A stretch of 64,000 nucleotides of DNA from CAVRCA01 sp965218045 (GCA_965218045.1 CBDCJX010000007.1:62001-126000), one strand, 5' to 3'. Shown: positions 49,154-58,747, counted from the stretch's first letter. A program made the numbers and translations. The notes: generated by a model not told the origin, from the letters alone.

Positions 49154-50080
49154 CTACGGAAGCATGGCCAGGCGCTCGCCCAGCAACTGAAAAAACCCGT
49201 CCGCGTCCAGCGTCTCCAGCACGGTGGCGTTCGGCGGCAGCCTGGTGCGGCCCCAGCGGTCGATCACCGTGCGTCCGCGATTGGCGCCGGCGCCGAGATC
49301 GACGCTCACCGCGCAATCGCGACCAGCGAACAACGCCGGGCGGACCAGCCAGGCAATGGCGCAGGGATCGTGCAGCGGATGCCCAGCCCCGCCCAGCCGC
49401 ACCGACGGCGCCACGGCGGCCATGATGTCGCAAGCGAGCCGCAAACACTGTCCGCCGCCGCGCTGGCGTATCGCCGCGATCCGCGCCGGCGTCACCAGAG
49501 CCTGCGCGGTCAGATCGAGCGTGACCAGACAGACCGGGCGCCCAGCATCGAGCACGACCGCCAGCGCCTCGGGGTCGTTCAGCGCGTTGAACTCGGCCGA
49601 GGGCGTGATGTTGCCTTCGCCCCACGCGCCGGTCATCAGCACGATCTGGCCGATACAGGCGGCCAGCGCCGGCTCGGTCATCAATGCGAGCGCGATGTTG
49701 GTGGCCGGGGCGATGCCGACGATGGTCACCGGAGCGGTCGCCGCGCGCAGGAAGGCGCGGATCGCGTCGGCCGCCAGCATCGGGTCGGGTGCGTGCCCGG
49801 CCGGCAGCACCACGCCACCGAGCCCGTCATCGCCATGTATTTCGGGTGCGGAGCAGAAAGCGCCCAGTAACGGCCGCTCCGCGCCGCCATGCACCGGAAC
49901 GTCGCGCCGGACCAGCGCCACGAGCGAGAGGGCGTTGGTCAAGGTGCGTTCCAGCCCGACATTGCCGCCGGCGACCGTGACCGCGCTGACCTCGAGTTCC
50001 GGCGAGGCGAAGGCGAGCAGCAAGGCGAGGGCGTCGTCGGTGCCGGGGTCGCAATCGATGATAACAGGAAGGGCGCGCAT
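49154..50080 (-). CDS. nucleoside hydrolase (IunH/RihA family)
   Basis: A 308-residue calcium-dependent N-ribohydrolase that splits nucleosides to base and ribose for salvage. The calcium motif is IIDCDPGTDDALAL (D9, D11, D15, D16), with further ligands in TGAWGEGNITPSAEFNALNDPEA and the C-terminal HDPCAIAWL. Substrate preference cannot be stated. It probably shares an operon with the M20 peptidase. Confidence 0.94.
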   Translation of the reverse strand: MRALPVIIDCDPGTDDALALLLAFASPELEVSAVTVAGGNVGLERTLTNALSLVALVRRDVPVHGGAERPLLGAFCSAPEIHGDDGLGGVVLPAGHAPDPMLAADAIRAFLRAATAPVTIVGIAPATNIALALMTEPALAACIGQIVLMTGAWGEGNITPSAEFNALNDPEALAVVLDAGRPVCLVTLDLTAQALVTPARIAAIRQRGGGQCLRLACDIMAAVAPSVRLGGAGHPLHDPCAIAWLVRPALFAGRDCAVSVDLGAGANRGRTVIDRWGRTRLPPNATVLETLDADGFFQLLGERLAMLP

Positions 50081-50204
50081 GGCGGCAGCTTGCCACCATC
50101 GCGCCCCGCTGCCGAGACGCCGCGCGCTGACCAGCCGCTCGCTTGGCCCGCTGCGGGCTCGATGCTACAGACGCGCGGCGGCCGACGAGGCGAACGGGAT
50201 TGCG

Positions 50205-51263
50205 ATGGCGGACACGGCGCAGAAACAATCGGGCGTTTCGGGCAAGCCGCCGGCGACCGCCAGCCTCGGCGGATACCTGCCCGGCTTGCTGCTCTGTCTG
50301 GTGATCGCGGCCATCGCCTGGTTCCTCGGCGCGAAGGCGCCGGTCATTGGCGCGCCGATCATCGCCATCCTGATCGGCGTCGTGCTGGCCAACACCGTCG
50401 GCGGCCCCGCGCTGAACAGCCGCTTGCGTATCAGCAAGATCAGCGGCACCGCGTTGCGCACCGGCATCGTGCTGCTCGGCGCGACACTCAATCTCGGCGA
50501 CGTCCTGCGCACCGGGCTGTCGTCGCTGTGGCTGCTGGCGATCACCATCACCGCCGGGCTCGGCTTCGCGTTGCTGGTGGGCAAGCGGATGGGGGTCGAC
50601 TGGCGGATGCGCTGCCTGATTGGCATGGGCACCACGATCTGCGGCGCCTCGGCGATTGCCGCGCTGGCACCCGTGCTGCGTGCCAAAACCGAGGAGATCG
50701 CCTACGCCGTCTCCGTGGTGTTCCTGTTCAACATGCTGGCGGTGATCATCTTTCCGGGCATCGGCCACGCGATCGGATTGTCCGATACCGGGTTCGGCAT
50801 GTGGGCCGGAACGGCGGTGAACGACACCTCCGCCGTGGTCGCCGCCGGCTTCGCCTACAGCCCCGCAGCGGGCGCGTTCGCGACCATCGTCAAGCTCACC
50901 CGAACCACCTTGATCATTCCGCTGGTGCTCGGCTTCGGGTTGGCCATGCCCTGGCTCGATCCGGACGCGCGTCCCGCCGAGGGCGGCCTCGGCGAACGCA
51001 TTCGCCAGGCGATCCCCTGGTTCATCGCGCTGTTCGTCATTGCCTCGCTGATCAACACGCTCGGCCTGGTCGGCTCGGCCGCGCCGCAGGTGCAACTCCT
51101 CGCCCGTTTCGTGATGGTGACAGCACTCGCCGCGGTTGGCCTGCAAGGTCACTGGCGCGCCTTTGCCGGCGCCGGCTTCCGCCCGCTGCTCCTCGGGCTT
51201 GGAACCTGGGCGGTGATCGCGGTCAGCAGCCTCGCGATCCAGGCTTTGACGGCGCAACTCTAA
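50205..51263 (+). CDS. YeiH family putative sulfate exporter
   Basis: A 352-residue integral membrane protein with about ten segments, of the UPF0324/YeiH family. Characteristic stretches: GAPIIAILIGVVLANTVG, ALRTGIVLLGATLNLGDV, IGMGTTICGASAIAALAPVL and GTAVNDTSAVVAAGFAYS. The sulfate-export role is inferred from homologues. ATG 50205 is chosen because it gives a normal N-terminus; only a weak GGGATTG precedes it. Confidence 0.92.
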   Translation: MADTAQKQSGVSGKPPATASLGGYLPGLLLCLVIAAIAWFLGAKAPVIGAPIIAILIGVVLANTVGGPALNSRLRISKISGTALRTGIVLLGATLNLGDVLRTGLSSLWLLAITITAGLGFALLVGKRMGVDWRMRCLIGMGTTICGASAIAALAPVLRAKTEEIAYAVSVVFLFNMLAVIIFPGIGHAIGLSDTGFGMWAGTAVNDTSAVVAAGFAYSPAAGAFATIVKLTRTTLIIPLVLGFGLAMPWLDPDARPAEGGLGERIRQAIPWFIALFVIASLINTLGLVGSAAPQVQLLARFVMVTALAAVGLQGHWRAFAGAGFRPLLLGLGTWAVIAVSSLAIQALTAQL

Positions 51264-51389
51264 CGGCGAAGGCGCGGACTGGCCGGCGTGCATGGAAGCC
51301 CTGCACCCCGAATCCGCTTGCAAAACCGGGCCTGCTCACGCATGTGAGGCGCACAACGCAGCCGGCTAGCAGTCGCCGGGAATAGGATC

Positions 51390-51420
51390 GGGCGCGCGGG
51401 GCAGGGTCCCTGCCGCGCCC
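51390..51420 (+). promoter_or_regulatory. GC-rich hairpin just before the EF-G gene
   Basis: Two stacked stems: outer GGGCGC (51390-51395) with GCGCCC (51415-51420), inner GGCAGG (51100-position block 51400-51405) with CCTGCC (51409-51414), separated by a 4-nt bulge. It ends about 10 nt before the fusA Shine-Dalgarno. It may terminate the upstream gene or act in the EF-G mRNA leader. Confidence 0.45.
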
Positions 51421-51440
51421 GTTATGGTATGGAGGTTACC

Positions 51441-53528
51441 GTGCCCGGCACGCCACTAAACACGATCCGCAATATCGGCATCACCGCGCATATCGACGCG
51501 GGCAAAACCACCACGACCGAGCGCATCCTATATTACACCGGGGTTTCGCACCGGATCGGCGAGGTGCACGAGGGCAACACCACCACCGATTACATGGAGC
51601 AGGAGCGGGAGCGGGGAATCACCATCACCTCCGCCGCGGTGACGTGCGAGTGGAAGAACCATCGCATCAACATCATCGATACGCCCGGCCATATCGACTT
51701 CAACATCGAGGTGAACCGCAGCCTGCGCGTGCTGGATGGCGCGGTGTTCATCATCGAGGGCGTCGCCGGCGTGCAGCCGCAGTCGGAGACCAACTGGCGT
51801 CTGGCCGACCGCTACAATGTCCCGCGCATCATCTTCATCAACAAGCTCGACCGCACCGGCGCCGATTTCTTCCGCGCCTTCGATACGCTGAAGGAGAAGC
51901 TCGACATCGTGGCGCTGCCGTTGCAGTTGCCGATCGGCATCGAGGACACGTTCATCGGCGTGGTCGACCTGGTCGAGATGAAGGCGATCGTCTGGGAGGG
52001 CGGCGAGCTCGGCGCGAAGTATCACGATGAGCCGATCCCCGAGAACCTGATGGAGCAGGCCAAGGAATACCGCCAGCTCCTGCTCGACACCGCGCTTTCG
52101 GTCGACGACGCCGGGATGGAGGAGTATTTCGACAAGGGCGACGTCGAGGTCGCGACTCTCAAGCGCGCGATCAAGACCGGCACGATCAGCGGCGCCTTCC
52201 GCCCCGTGCTGTGTGGCACGGCGTTCAAGAACAAGGGCGTGCAACCGCTGCTCGACGCGGTGCTCGACTACCTGCCGAGCCCGGTCGACGTGCCCGGCAT
52301 CAAGGTCGCCGCCGAGGAGGGCGAGGAAGAGCACGTGAATGACGACCGGCGCGTGATCCCGGCCAATCCCAGCGCGCCGTTCGCCGGCCTGGCGTTCAAG
52401 ATCATCAACGACAAGTACGGCACCCTGACCTTCGTGCGCGTCTACGCCGGCACGTTGAAATCGGGTGACACGGTGATGAACACGACCAAGGAGCACCGCG
52501 AGCGCATCGGCCGGATGTTCCAGATGCACGCCGACAAGCGGGCCGAGATCAAGGAGGTCCATGCCGGCGACATCGCCGCCTTCGTCGGCCTCAAGGATAC
52601 CGGCACCGGCGACACGCTGGCCTCCGCCGAGGATCCGGTGATTCTGGAGCGCATGGCGTTTCCGGTGCCGGTGATCGATATCTCGGTGGAGCCGCGCACC
52701 AAGGAGAGCGTCGAGAAGATGACGCTCGGCTTGCAGAAGCTGGCCGGCGAAGATCCCTCCCTACGGCTCCGCACCGACCAGGAGAGCGGCCAGACCATCC
52801 TGTCCGGCATGGGCGAGCTGCACCTGGAGATCATCATCGACCGGCTGCGTCGCGAATACGCGGTCGAGGCAAACATCGGTGCGCCGCAGGTGGCGTATCG
52901 CGAGACGATCAGCCGGAACTACACCGAGACCTACACCCACAAGAAGCAGAGCGGCGGCTCGGGCCAGTACGCCGAGGTGAAGATCGTGTTCGAGCCGCTG
53001 GAACGCAACGCCGGCATCGTGTTCGAGAACAAGGTGGTCGGCGGCACGGTGCCCAAGGAGTACATCCCGGCGGTCGAAAAAGGCATCCGCACCCAGGCGG
53101 ACACCGGCGTGCTGGCCGGCTTCCCGACGGTGGACTTCAAGTACACCTTGATCGACGGCAAGTACCATGATGTCGATTCGAGCGCGTTGGCCTTCGAGAT
53201 CGCCGCCAAGGCGGCGTTCCGCGAGGGCATGAAGCAGGCGGCGCCGATCATCCTGGAGCCGATCATGGACGTCGAGGTGACCACGCCGCAGGACCATGTC
53301 GGCGACGTGGTGGGCGACCTCAACCGGCGGCGCGGCATGATCCAGAACCAGGAGAGCTCGGGCTCGACCGTGATCGTCCGCGCGCATGTCCCGCTGAAGG
53401 AGATGTTCGGTTACATCTCCGATCTGCGCAGCATGACCAAAGGCCGCGCCTCTTTCACCATGCAGTTCCACCATTACGACCCGGTGCCGCGCAACATCGC
53501 CGACGAGATCATGGCCAAGAGCGCATGA
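51441..53528 (+). CDS. fusA: elongation factor G (stand-alone copy)
   Basis: Translational GTPase of 695 residues with all five EF-G domains. G-motifs: AHIDAGKTTTTER (P-loop), RGITITSAAV (switch I), DTPGHIDF, and FINKLDRTGADF (NKxD). Domain IV onward is complete (HKKQSGGSGQYAEV, RRRGMIQNQ). GTG 51441 is preferred over ATG 51429 because GGAGGT (51431-51436) then lies 5 nt upstream. It is not in a str operon (no rpsL, rpsG or tuf), and segments such as HIDFNIEVNRSLRVLDGAVFII differ from typical alphaproteobacterial str-operon EF-G, so this is probably a paralogue. Confidence 0.95.
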   Translation: MPGTPLNTIRNIGITAHIDAGKTTTTERILYYTGVSHRIGEVHEGNTTTDYMEQERERGITITSAAVTCEWKNHRINIIDTPGHIDFNIEVNRSLRVLDGAVFIIEGVAGVQPQSETNWRLADRYNVPRIIFINKLDRTGADFFRAFDTLKEKLDIVALPLQLPIGIEDTFIGVVDLVEMKAIVWEGGELGAKYHDEPIPENLMEQAKEYRQLLLDTALSVDDAGMEEYFDKGDVEVATLKRAIKTGTISGAFRPVLCGTAFKNKGVQPLLDAVLDYLPSPVDVPGIKVAAEEGEEEHVNDDRRVIPANPSAPFAGLAFKIINDKYGTLTFVRVYAGTLKSGDTVMNTTKEHRERIGRMFQMHADKRAEIKEVHAGDIAAFVGLKDTGTGDTLASAEDPVILERMAFPVPVIDISVEPRTKESVEKMTLGLQKLAGEDPSLRLRTDQESGQTILSGMGELHLEIIIDRLRREYAVEANIGAPQVAYRETISRNYTETYTHKKQSGGSGQYAEVKIVFEPLERNAGIVFENKVVGGTVPKEYIPAVEKGIRTQADTGVLAGFPTVDFKYTLIDGKYHDVDSSALAFEIAAKAAFREGMKQAAPIILEPIMDVEVTTPQDHVGDVVGDLNRRRGMIQNQESSGSTVIVRAHVPLKEMFGYISDLRSMTKGRASFTMQFHHYDPVPRNIADEIMAKSA

Positions 53529-53587
53529 CGCTCCGGCTCGCAGCAGGGGGCGGCTGACTCACGGCTGGGGCGGCGCTGCACCTGGTC

Positions 53588-54133
53588 GTGCCCGCCCCGG
53601 CGCTGCTCGACGGCTACGTTGCCGCGCTGACGGCGGGTTGGTCGCCCAACACCACACGGGACGTTCACACCGAGCAACTCGCCGCCATCGCGCGGGACGC
53701 GTCCGGCTTCCTTGCCCAGTTGCGCGGCGAGGGTTCTGGAACGGTCAGGCTCGCCGACGGCAGCGAGGTGCCTCGCTTGCCGGGACACGTGCGGTGGCTG
53801 TGGGATGGCGCGTTCTGCGGCTCGATCAACCTACGTTACCAGCCGGGCACCGAGGCGCTGCCATCGGGTGTTTCCGGGCACATCGGCTACGCCGTGGTGC
53901 CGTGGAAACGCCGGCGCGGCTACGCCACACGTGCGCTCGCCCTGATGCTGCCGATCGCCCGCGAAGCCGGGCTCGCTCGCGTTCTGCTGACCTGCGACGC
54001 CGACAATCTCGCCTCGATCCGGGTGATCGAGGCCAACGGCGGCATGGCGGCCGGCGAGGAAGCGAACCCGGACCGACCGGGGGTTGCCAAGCTGCGCTTC
54101 TGGCTTGCCACCGGCGTCGCGGCCACCGCTTGA
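53588..54133 (+). CDS. GNAT family N-acetyltransferase
   Basis: A 181-residue acetyltransferase. The acetyl-CoA loop is KRRRGYATRAL (RxxGYA), preceded by the strand GHIGYAVVPW and followed by LLTCDADNLASIRVIEANGG, typical of YitI/YkkB-like members. The substrate is unknown. It starts with GTG 53588; no strong Shine-Dalgarno. The gap to fusA is 59 bp. Confidence 0.87.
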   Translation: MPAPALLDGYVAALTAGWSPNTTRDVHTEQLAAIARDASGFLAQLRGEGSGTVRLADGSEVPRLPGHVRWLWDGAFCGSINLRYQPGTEALPSGVSGHIGYAVVPWKRRRGYATRALALMLPIAREAGLARVLLTCDADNLASIRVIEANGGMAAGEEANPDRPGVAKLRFWLATGVAATA

Positions 54134-54191
54134 CGGTGCTTGGCAGAGGACGCCAGCATCGCCGTCAAACAGGCGTCGATCCGGGGGGACC

Positions 54192-55418
54192 ATGCGAGCC
54201 AGCGTCGACCGTATCCTGACTAGCCACGCGGGAAGCCTGCCGCGACCCGACGCGCTGATCGAGGCCAACCGGCTGCGTGCCGGCGGCGGCGGGGACGAGG
54301 CGGCGTTCCAGTCGCAGTTATGCGACGCCGTGGCCGAGGTCGTGCGGCGTCAGGCAGCACTCGGGATCGACCTGCCGGGCGACGGCGAGTTCGGCAAGGC
54401 GATGGGCTCGCGCGTCAACTACGGCGCGTGGTGGAGCTACTCGTTCCAGCGTCTCGGTGGCCTGGAACTGTCCGGTCCTGGGCTCTACGACTTCCCGGCG
54501 CAGCGGTCCGCTCCCGGACAGATCGTCCTCACCAGCTTCGGCGATCGGCGCGACCGCACGCGCTTCACCGCCGCCTACAACGATCCCGAGTCCGGCATCA
54601 CCACAGGCCCGCGCGCGAACAACTGGCCGGTCTGCACGGGCAAGCTGACCTATACCGGGCAGGCGGCGATTCAGGCCGACATCGCCAACTTCAAGGCTGC
54701 ACTGGCGGCGGCGGGGGTCGAGGAGGGGTTCATGACCTCGGTGGCGCCGGGCAGCGCCTCACGGATCGGCAACGAATACTACAAGACCGAGGACGAGTTC
54801 CTGTTCGCCTGCGCCGACGCGATGCGCGAGGAATATGTGGCGATCATCGATGCCGGCTTGATTCTGCAACTCGACGATCCCTCGATCGCCGAGAACTGGG
54901 ATCAGGTGAACCCCGAGCCGACAGTCGACGACTACCGCAAATTTTCCATGCGCCGGGTCGAGGCGTTGAACCACGCGATACGCGGCCTGCCCGAGGACCG
55001 CATCCGCTTCCACCTATGCTGGGGCAGCTGGCACGGGCCGCACACCACCGACATCCCGCTGCGCGACATCGTCGACGTGATGCTGGCGATCAACTGCCAA
55101 GCCTACTCGTTCGAGGCGGGCAATGTTCGCCATGAACACGAGTGGAGCGTCTGGCAGGACGTCAAACTGCCCCCTGGCAAGCTGATCCTGCCTGGCGTGG
55201 TCAGCCACGCAACCAATGTGGTCGAGCATCCCGAGCTTGTCGCCGAGCGTATCATGCGCTTCGCGGGTGTGGTTGGCCGCGAGCGGGTGATCGCCGCCAC
55301 CGATTGCGGGCTTGGCGGCCGGGTGCATCCGGACATCGCATGGGCCAAGCTCGACGCCCTGGCGCGCGGCGCCGAACTGGCGAGCCGCCGACTCTGGCAA
55401 CGCGCATCCGCCGCCTGA
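54192..55418 (+). CDS. cobalamin-independent methionine synthase II-like protein (MetE C-terminal domain)
   Basis: A 408-residue protein consisting only of the MetE C-terminal TIM barrel. The start SHAGSLPRP and the GDGEFGKAM segment are typical. Zinc ligands are likely His/Cys in HLCWGSWHGPHT and Cys in ATDCGLGGRVH. Such short proteins are methyl or alkyl transferases to thiols (for example epoxyalkane:CoM transferase relatives) and are not full methionine synthases, since the N-terminal folate domain is absent. Shine-Dalgarno GGGGGGA precedes ATG 54192. Confidence 0.9.
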   Translation: MRASVDRILTSHAGSLPRPDALIEANRLRAGGGGDEAAFQSQLCDAVAEVVRRQAALGIDLPGDGEFGKAMGSRVNYGAWWSYSFQRLGGLELSGPGLYDFPAQRSAPGQIVLTSFGDRRDRTRFTAAYNDPESGITTGPRANNWPVCTGKLTYTGQAAIQADIANFKAALAAAGVEEGFMTSVAPGSASRIGNEYYKTEDEFLFACADAMREEYVAIIDAGLILQLDDPSIAENWDQVNPEPTVDDYRKFSMRRVEALNHAIRGLPEDRIRFHLCWGSWHGPHTTDIPLRDIVDVMLAINCQAYSFEAGNVRHEHEWSVWQDVKLPPGKLILPGVVSHATNVVEHPELVAERIMRFAGVVGRERVIAATDCGLGGRVHPDIAWAKLDALARGAELASRRLWQRASAA

Positions 55419-55450
55419 TCCACCCGAACCGCGCCGCGGACCAGCGGTTC

Positions 55451-55918
55451 ATGCGGCGCGCGATCACCCTGGCGCGCCAGGGTGGCGTGAAATCGGGCGC
55501 CAATCCGATCGGCTGCGTGATCGTGCGCGACGGCGAGATCATCGGCGAGGGACACAACGAGGTCGACTTGCTGCACGACCCGACTGCGCACGCCGAGATC
55601 GTCTCGATGCGGCGCGCCGGTGCGCAATTGCGCCAGTCGGAGTTTCGCGGCGCGACGCTCTATTCGACGTTGCAGCCGTGCGGCATGTGTACCATGGCCT
55701 CGATCTGGGCGAAGATCGGCCGCATCGTCTACGGCGCCGAACGCCACCAGGTGCATGAGATGTATTTTGAGGACCGCCATCTCGACACGATGGATTTCAT
55801 CAAGGACGCGTTCCGCGAGGATTTGTCGGTCACCGGCGGCGTGCTCGCCGAGGAGTGCGCCGCGCTCTACGTCGGCCCGGACGAGGCGGTGCCCGAGGGC
55901 GAGCAGTACAACCGCTGA
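55451..55918 (+). CDS. nucleoside/cytidine deaminase family protein
   Basis: A 155-residue zinc-dependent deaminase. Metal and catalytic motifs: THAEI form (DPTAHAEIVSMR) with His and Glu, and LQPCGMCTMASIW with the two Cys. The fold and spacing match CMP/dCMP and guanine/tRNA-adenosine deaminases; the exact base is uncertain. ATG 55451 is the first usable start after the MetE-like gene, 33 bp upstream; the frame is also open back into that gene, so a slightly longer product is possible. Confidence 0.88.
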   Translation: MRRAITLARQGGVKSGANPIGCVIVRDGEIIGEGHNEVDLLHDPTAHAEIVSMRRAGAQLRQSEFRGATLYSTLQPCGMCTMASIWAKIGRIVYGAERHQVHEMYFEDRHLDTMDFIKDAFREDLSVTGGVLAEECAALYVGPDEAVPEGEQYNR

Positions 55919-55925
55919 GGGCGGC

Positions 55926-56915
55926 CTACTTCTCGTTTGGCCGCACGACCACCGTGCCCACCTTGCTTCCGGCTTCCACCGCCTCATGCGCCGCGGCGGT
56001 CTCGGCGAGGGCGAACTCGGCCGCCACCGAAAGGATGCGTGGGCCGCCGCGCAGCCAGGCGGTGATGTCGGATTGCGCGCGGCGTCGGGCGTCGTGCGGC
56101 GAGCCGGGCAGCGACATGGCGTGCAGCGCGATGTTGCGGCCCATCAGCTCGCGTATCGGCACCGCGGGGAAGCGGTCGCCGTTGCTCGCATAAACGGCGA
56201 TGCTGCCGTTGGCGCGCACACTCGCCAGCGTCGCCTTCATGTTGCCGCCGAAATCGACGTCGACCACGTGATCGACACCAGCGCCACCGGTCAGCTCGGC
56301 AATGCGCGCGGCCACGTCCTCGCGGCGATAATTGATAACCTCCGCACCGCCCGCGCGAGCGCGCGTCGCCTTCTCCTCCGAACTCACCGTCGCGATCACC
56401 CGCGCGCCCGCCCACGCCGCAAGCTGCACCGCATAGTGGCCAACCGCACCAGCCCCGCCCGTCACCAGCAAGGTGCGTCCCTGCACCGGGCCGGCAAGGA
56501 AGACGCAGCGATGCGCCGTCATGCAGGGGATCCCGAGGGTGGCACCTTCGGCGAAGGAAACGTCGTCGGGCAGCGCGGTCAGCAGGTCGACATCAAGGGA
56601 AATGTATTCCGCCGCCGTGCCCATCCAGCGACCGTTGCGCTGGCCGTTGTAGAGCCACGCCCGCTTGCCGACCCAGTGCGTTGCAACCTCCGGCCCGACC
56701 GCCTCCACCACGCCGGCGCCATCGCTGTGGGTGACGATGCGCGGATACGGCATCGGCGAGGTGGCGCCGCTGCGCCAATAGGTGTCGGCGGGGTTCACCC
56801 CTGAGGCCATCAGCCGCACCAGCGCCTCGCCGCGCGCGGGCGTTGGCGTGGGTAGTTCCCCGGCCTCAAGCACCTCTCGCGCCGGCCCCTGCCGGTCGTA
56901 CCAGATCGCGCGCAA
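55926..56915 (-). CDS. NADPH:quinone reductase-like medium-chain oxidoreductase
   Basis: Zinc-free MDR protein of 329 residues (zeta-crystallin/QOR group). It has VNPADTYWRSG near residue 42, the nucleotide motif VTGGAGAVGHYAVQLA and VINYRREDVAARI. The structural Cys cluster and catalytic zinc ligands of alcohol dehydrogenases are missing. Physiological substrate unknown. It is 10 bp after the zinc-dependent dehydrogenase gene in a likely three- or four-gene operon. Confidence 0.9.
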   Translation of the reverse strand: MRAIWYDRQGPAREVLEAGELPTPTPARGEALVRLMASGVNPADTYWRSGATSPMPYPRIVTHSDGAGVVEAVGPEVATHWVGKRAWLYNGQRNGRWMGTAAEYISLDVDLLTALPDDVSFAEGATLGIPCMTAHRCVFLAGPVQGRTLLVTGGAGAVGHYAVQLAAWAGARVIATVSSEEKATRARAGGAEVINYRREDVAARIAELTGGAGVDHVVDVDFGGNMKATLASVRANGSIAVYASNGDRFPAVPIRELMGRNIALHAMSLPGSPHDARRRAQSDITAWLRGGPRILSVAAEFALAETAAAHEAVEAGSKVGTVVVRPNEK

Positions 56916-56925
56916 AGCGGCCTCC

Positions 56926-57957
56926 TCAGCGTGACGGGTCGATCAGGACTTTGGCATGCGGGTTGGGCCGGCGCAGCGTCTCGAACAGCTCGGGCACCTG
57001 ATCGAGGCCGATCACCGTCGAGACGAACGCCGCCGCGTCGATGCGGCCCCCCGCCATCAGGTCGAGCACCAGGGCGAAATCATCGCGGACGTAGCCCAAC
57101 GCGAATTGCAGCAAGAGTTCCTTGCGGATGCCGACGCGCGGCAGGATCGTGTCCTCGTTGCGGTTCACGCCCACCACGACGATGCGTCCGCGCAACGCCG
57201 CCAGTGCCAGACACTCGCCGATCAGCCCCGGAGCGCCCACGCACTCGAACACCACGTTTGGCGCGCCGCCGGCAGCCGCCGCGAAAGCCGGGCCCAGCGC
57301 CTCGCTTGTCGGGTCGAACAATGCGGTCGCGCCGACATTCACCGCCCGCTCGCGGCGTGTCGGGTCGATCTCGCTGACCCCGACACAGCCCGCGCCAGCG
57401 AACTGGGCGAAGGCACAGACCGCCAGGCCGATCGGCCCGGCGCCGATCACCAGCACGCGCGCGCCGAACAGCGACCCCGCGAGACGCACTGCGTGGGCGC
57501 CGACCGCCAGCGGCTCGGTCAACGCGGCATCCTTGAGACTGATGTTTTCCGGCACGCGCAGCGCTTGCTTGGCGCCGAGCTTGACGTATTCGGCGTAACC
57601 CCCCGGCGCTTCCGGTGCCAGGCCAATGATCCGGGTGCGGCCGCACAGAATGCCGAGCCCGTCGCGGCACTCGCCGAGCGGACGACACTCCTCGCAGGGC
57701 AGCAGCGGCACGCCGATCACCCGATCGCCCGGCCGCCATTCCGGCGCGGCCGATTCGATCACCTCGCCGGAAAACTCATGGCCGAGCACCGTGCCGGCGG
57801 GCAACGGGATGCGGCCCGGCTCGGTGGCGTGCAGGTCGGAGCCGCAGATGCCGGCAAAGGCGACCTTGAGGATGAGGTCGCCGGGCTCGGCCACCGGGCG
57901 CTGCCGGTCCTCGATCGCCAGCGTCTGACCAACGCCTCGGAATACCGCTGCCCGCAT
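56926..57957 (-). CDS. zinc-dependent alcohol dehydrogenase family protein
   Basis: A 343-residue MDR dehydrogenase. Catalytic zinc site: Cys in FAGICGSDLHATEPG and GHEFSGEVIE. The structural zinc Cys cluster is modified (CEECRPLGECRDGLGILC). The cofactor fold is VIGAGPIGLAVCAFAQ. It resembles threonine/2,3-butanediol dehydrogenases. The stop is adjacent to the start side of the next gene in the cluster (one base from the SDR gene's end), consistent with an operon 58743-55926. Confidence 0.9.
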   Translation of the reverse strand: MRAAVFRGVGQTLAIEDRQRPVAEPGDLILKVAFAGICGSDLHATEPGRIPLPAGTVLGHEFSGEVIESAAPEWRPGDRVIGVPLLPCEECRPLGECRDGLGILCGRTRIIGLAPEAPGGYAEYVKLGAKQALRVPENISLKDAALTEPLAVGAHAVRLAGSLFGARVLVIGAGPIGLAVCAFAQFAGAGCVGVSEIDPTRRERAVNVGATALFDPTSEALGPAFAAAAGGAPNVVFECVGAPGLIGECLALAALRGRIVVVGVNRNEDTILPRVGIRKELLLQFALGYVRDDFALVLDLMAGGRIDAAAFVSTVIGLDQVPELFETLRRPNPHAKVLIDPSR

Positions 57958-58743
57958 TTACATCATGCTCTGCATGTCGGCGTCGACACTGAGCGCCTGG
58001 CCACTGATCGTCGCGCCGAACGGGCTCGCCAGATAAAGCGCCATGTTGGCGATGTCCTGCTGCGTGACGAAGCAACGCAGGCTGGTGACAGCGACGGTGC
58101 GCTCGGTCATCTCGTTCTCCGAGATGCCGGCGGCCTCGGCTTTGGCGCGGATCACGGCGCGGATGCGTGGCCCGTCGACCGGGCCGGGCAGGATGCAGTT
58201 CACCCGCACGCCGATCGCGCCGAGCTCAATCGACAGGGTTTTGGTAAACCCGACGACGCCCCATTTCGCCGCCGCGTACGGCGCGCGTAGCGGAAAGCCG
58301 AACCGGCCGGCCGCCGAGCTCAGATTGATGATGCTGCCGCCACCCGCCGCGCGCAGCGCCGGGATCGCCTTGCGCGCGCAGTGGAACATCGACGCCAGAT
58401 CGACGCGCAACGTCGTATCCAGCGCGTCGGGCTCGATCTGCTCCACCGGCGCGGTCGGCCCGGCGATGCCGGCGTTGTTGACCAGCACGTCGAGCCCGCC
58501 GTGATGCGCGACGGCGGCGTCGACGAACGCCTCCATCTCGGCGGTGCTGCCCGCGTCGGCGCGTTTGCCCGGCAAGCCGCACGCGGCGAGTGCCGCCTCG
58601 TCGATATCGGAGACGTACACCTCGGCGCCACAAGCGGCGAAGCTGCTGGCCATCACCCGGCCGATGCCGTTCGCCCCGGCGGTGATCGCGACGCGCATTC
58701 CGGTCAGACCGACGGGCAGCGGTGTAGTTGCACCTGTTACCAT
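57958..58743 (-). CDS. SDR family oxidoreductase
   Basis: A 261-residue short-chain dehydrogenase. Motifs: ITAGANGIGRVMA for cofactor, NNAGIAGPT, the Ser in INLSSAAG and YAAAKWG as catalytic YxxxK. The start at 58743 leaves a 14-residue lead before the Rossmann strand; an internal ATG (MRVAITAG) is possible. It is followed with no gap by the alcohol dehydrogenase gene, and preceded by the hydrolase gene 4 bp away. Confidence 0.9.
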   Translation of the reverse strand: MVTGATTPLPVGLTGMRVAITAGANGIGRVMASSFAACGAEVYVSDIDEAALAACGLPGKRADAGSTAEMEAFVDAAVAHHGGLDVLVNNAGIAGPTAPVEQIEPDALDTTLRVDLASMFHCARKAIPALRAAGGGSIINLSSAAGRFGFPLRAPYAAAKWGVVGFTKTLSIELGAIGVRVNCILPGPVDGPRIRAVIRAKAEAAGISENEMTERTVAVTSLRCFVTQQDIANMALYLASPFGATISGQALSVDADMQSMM

Positions 58744-58747
58744 CGGC

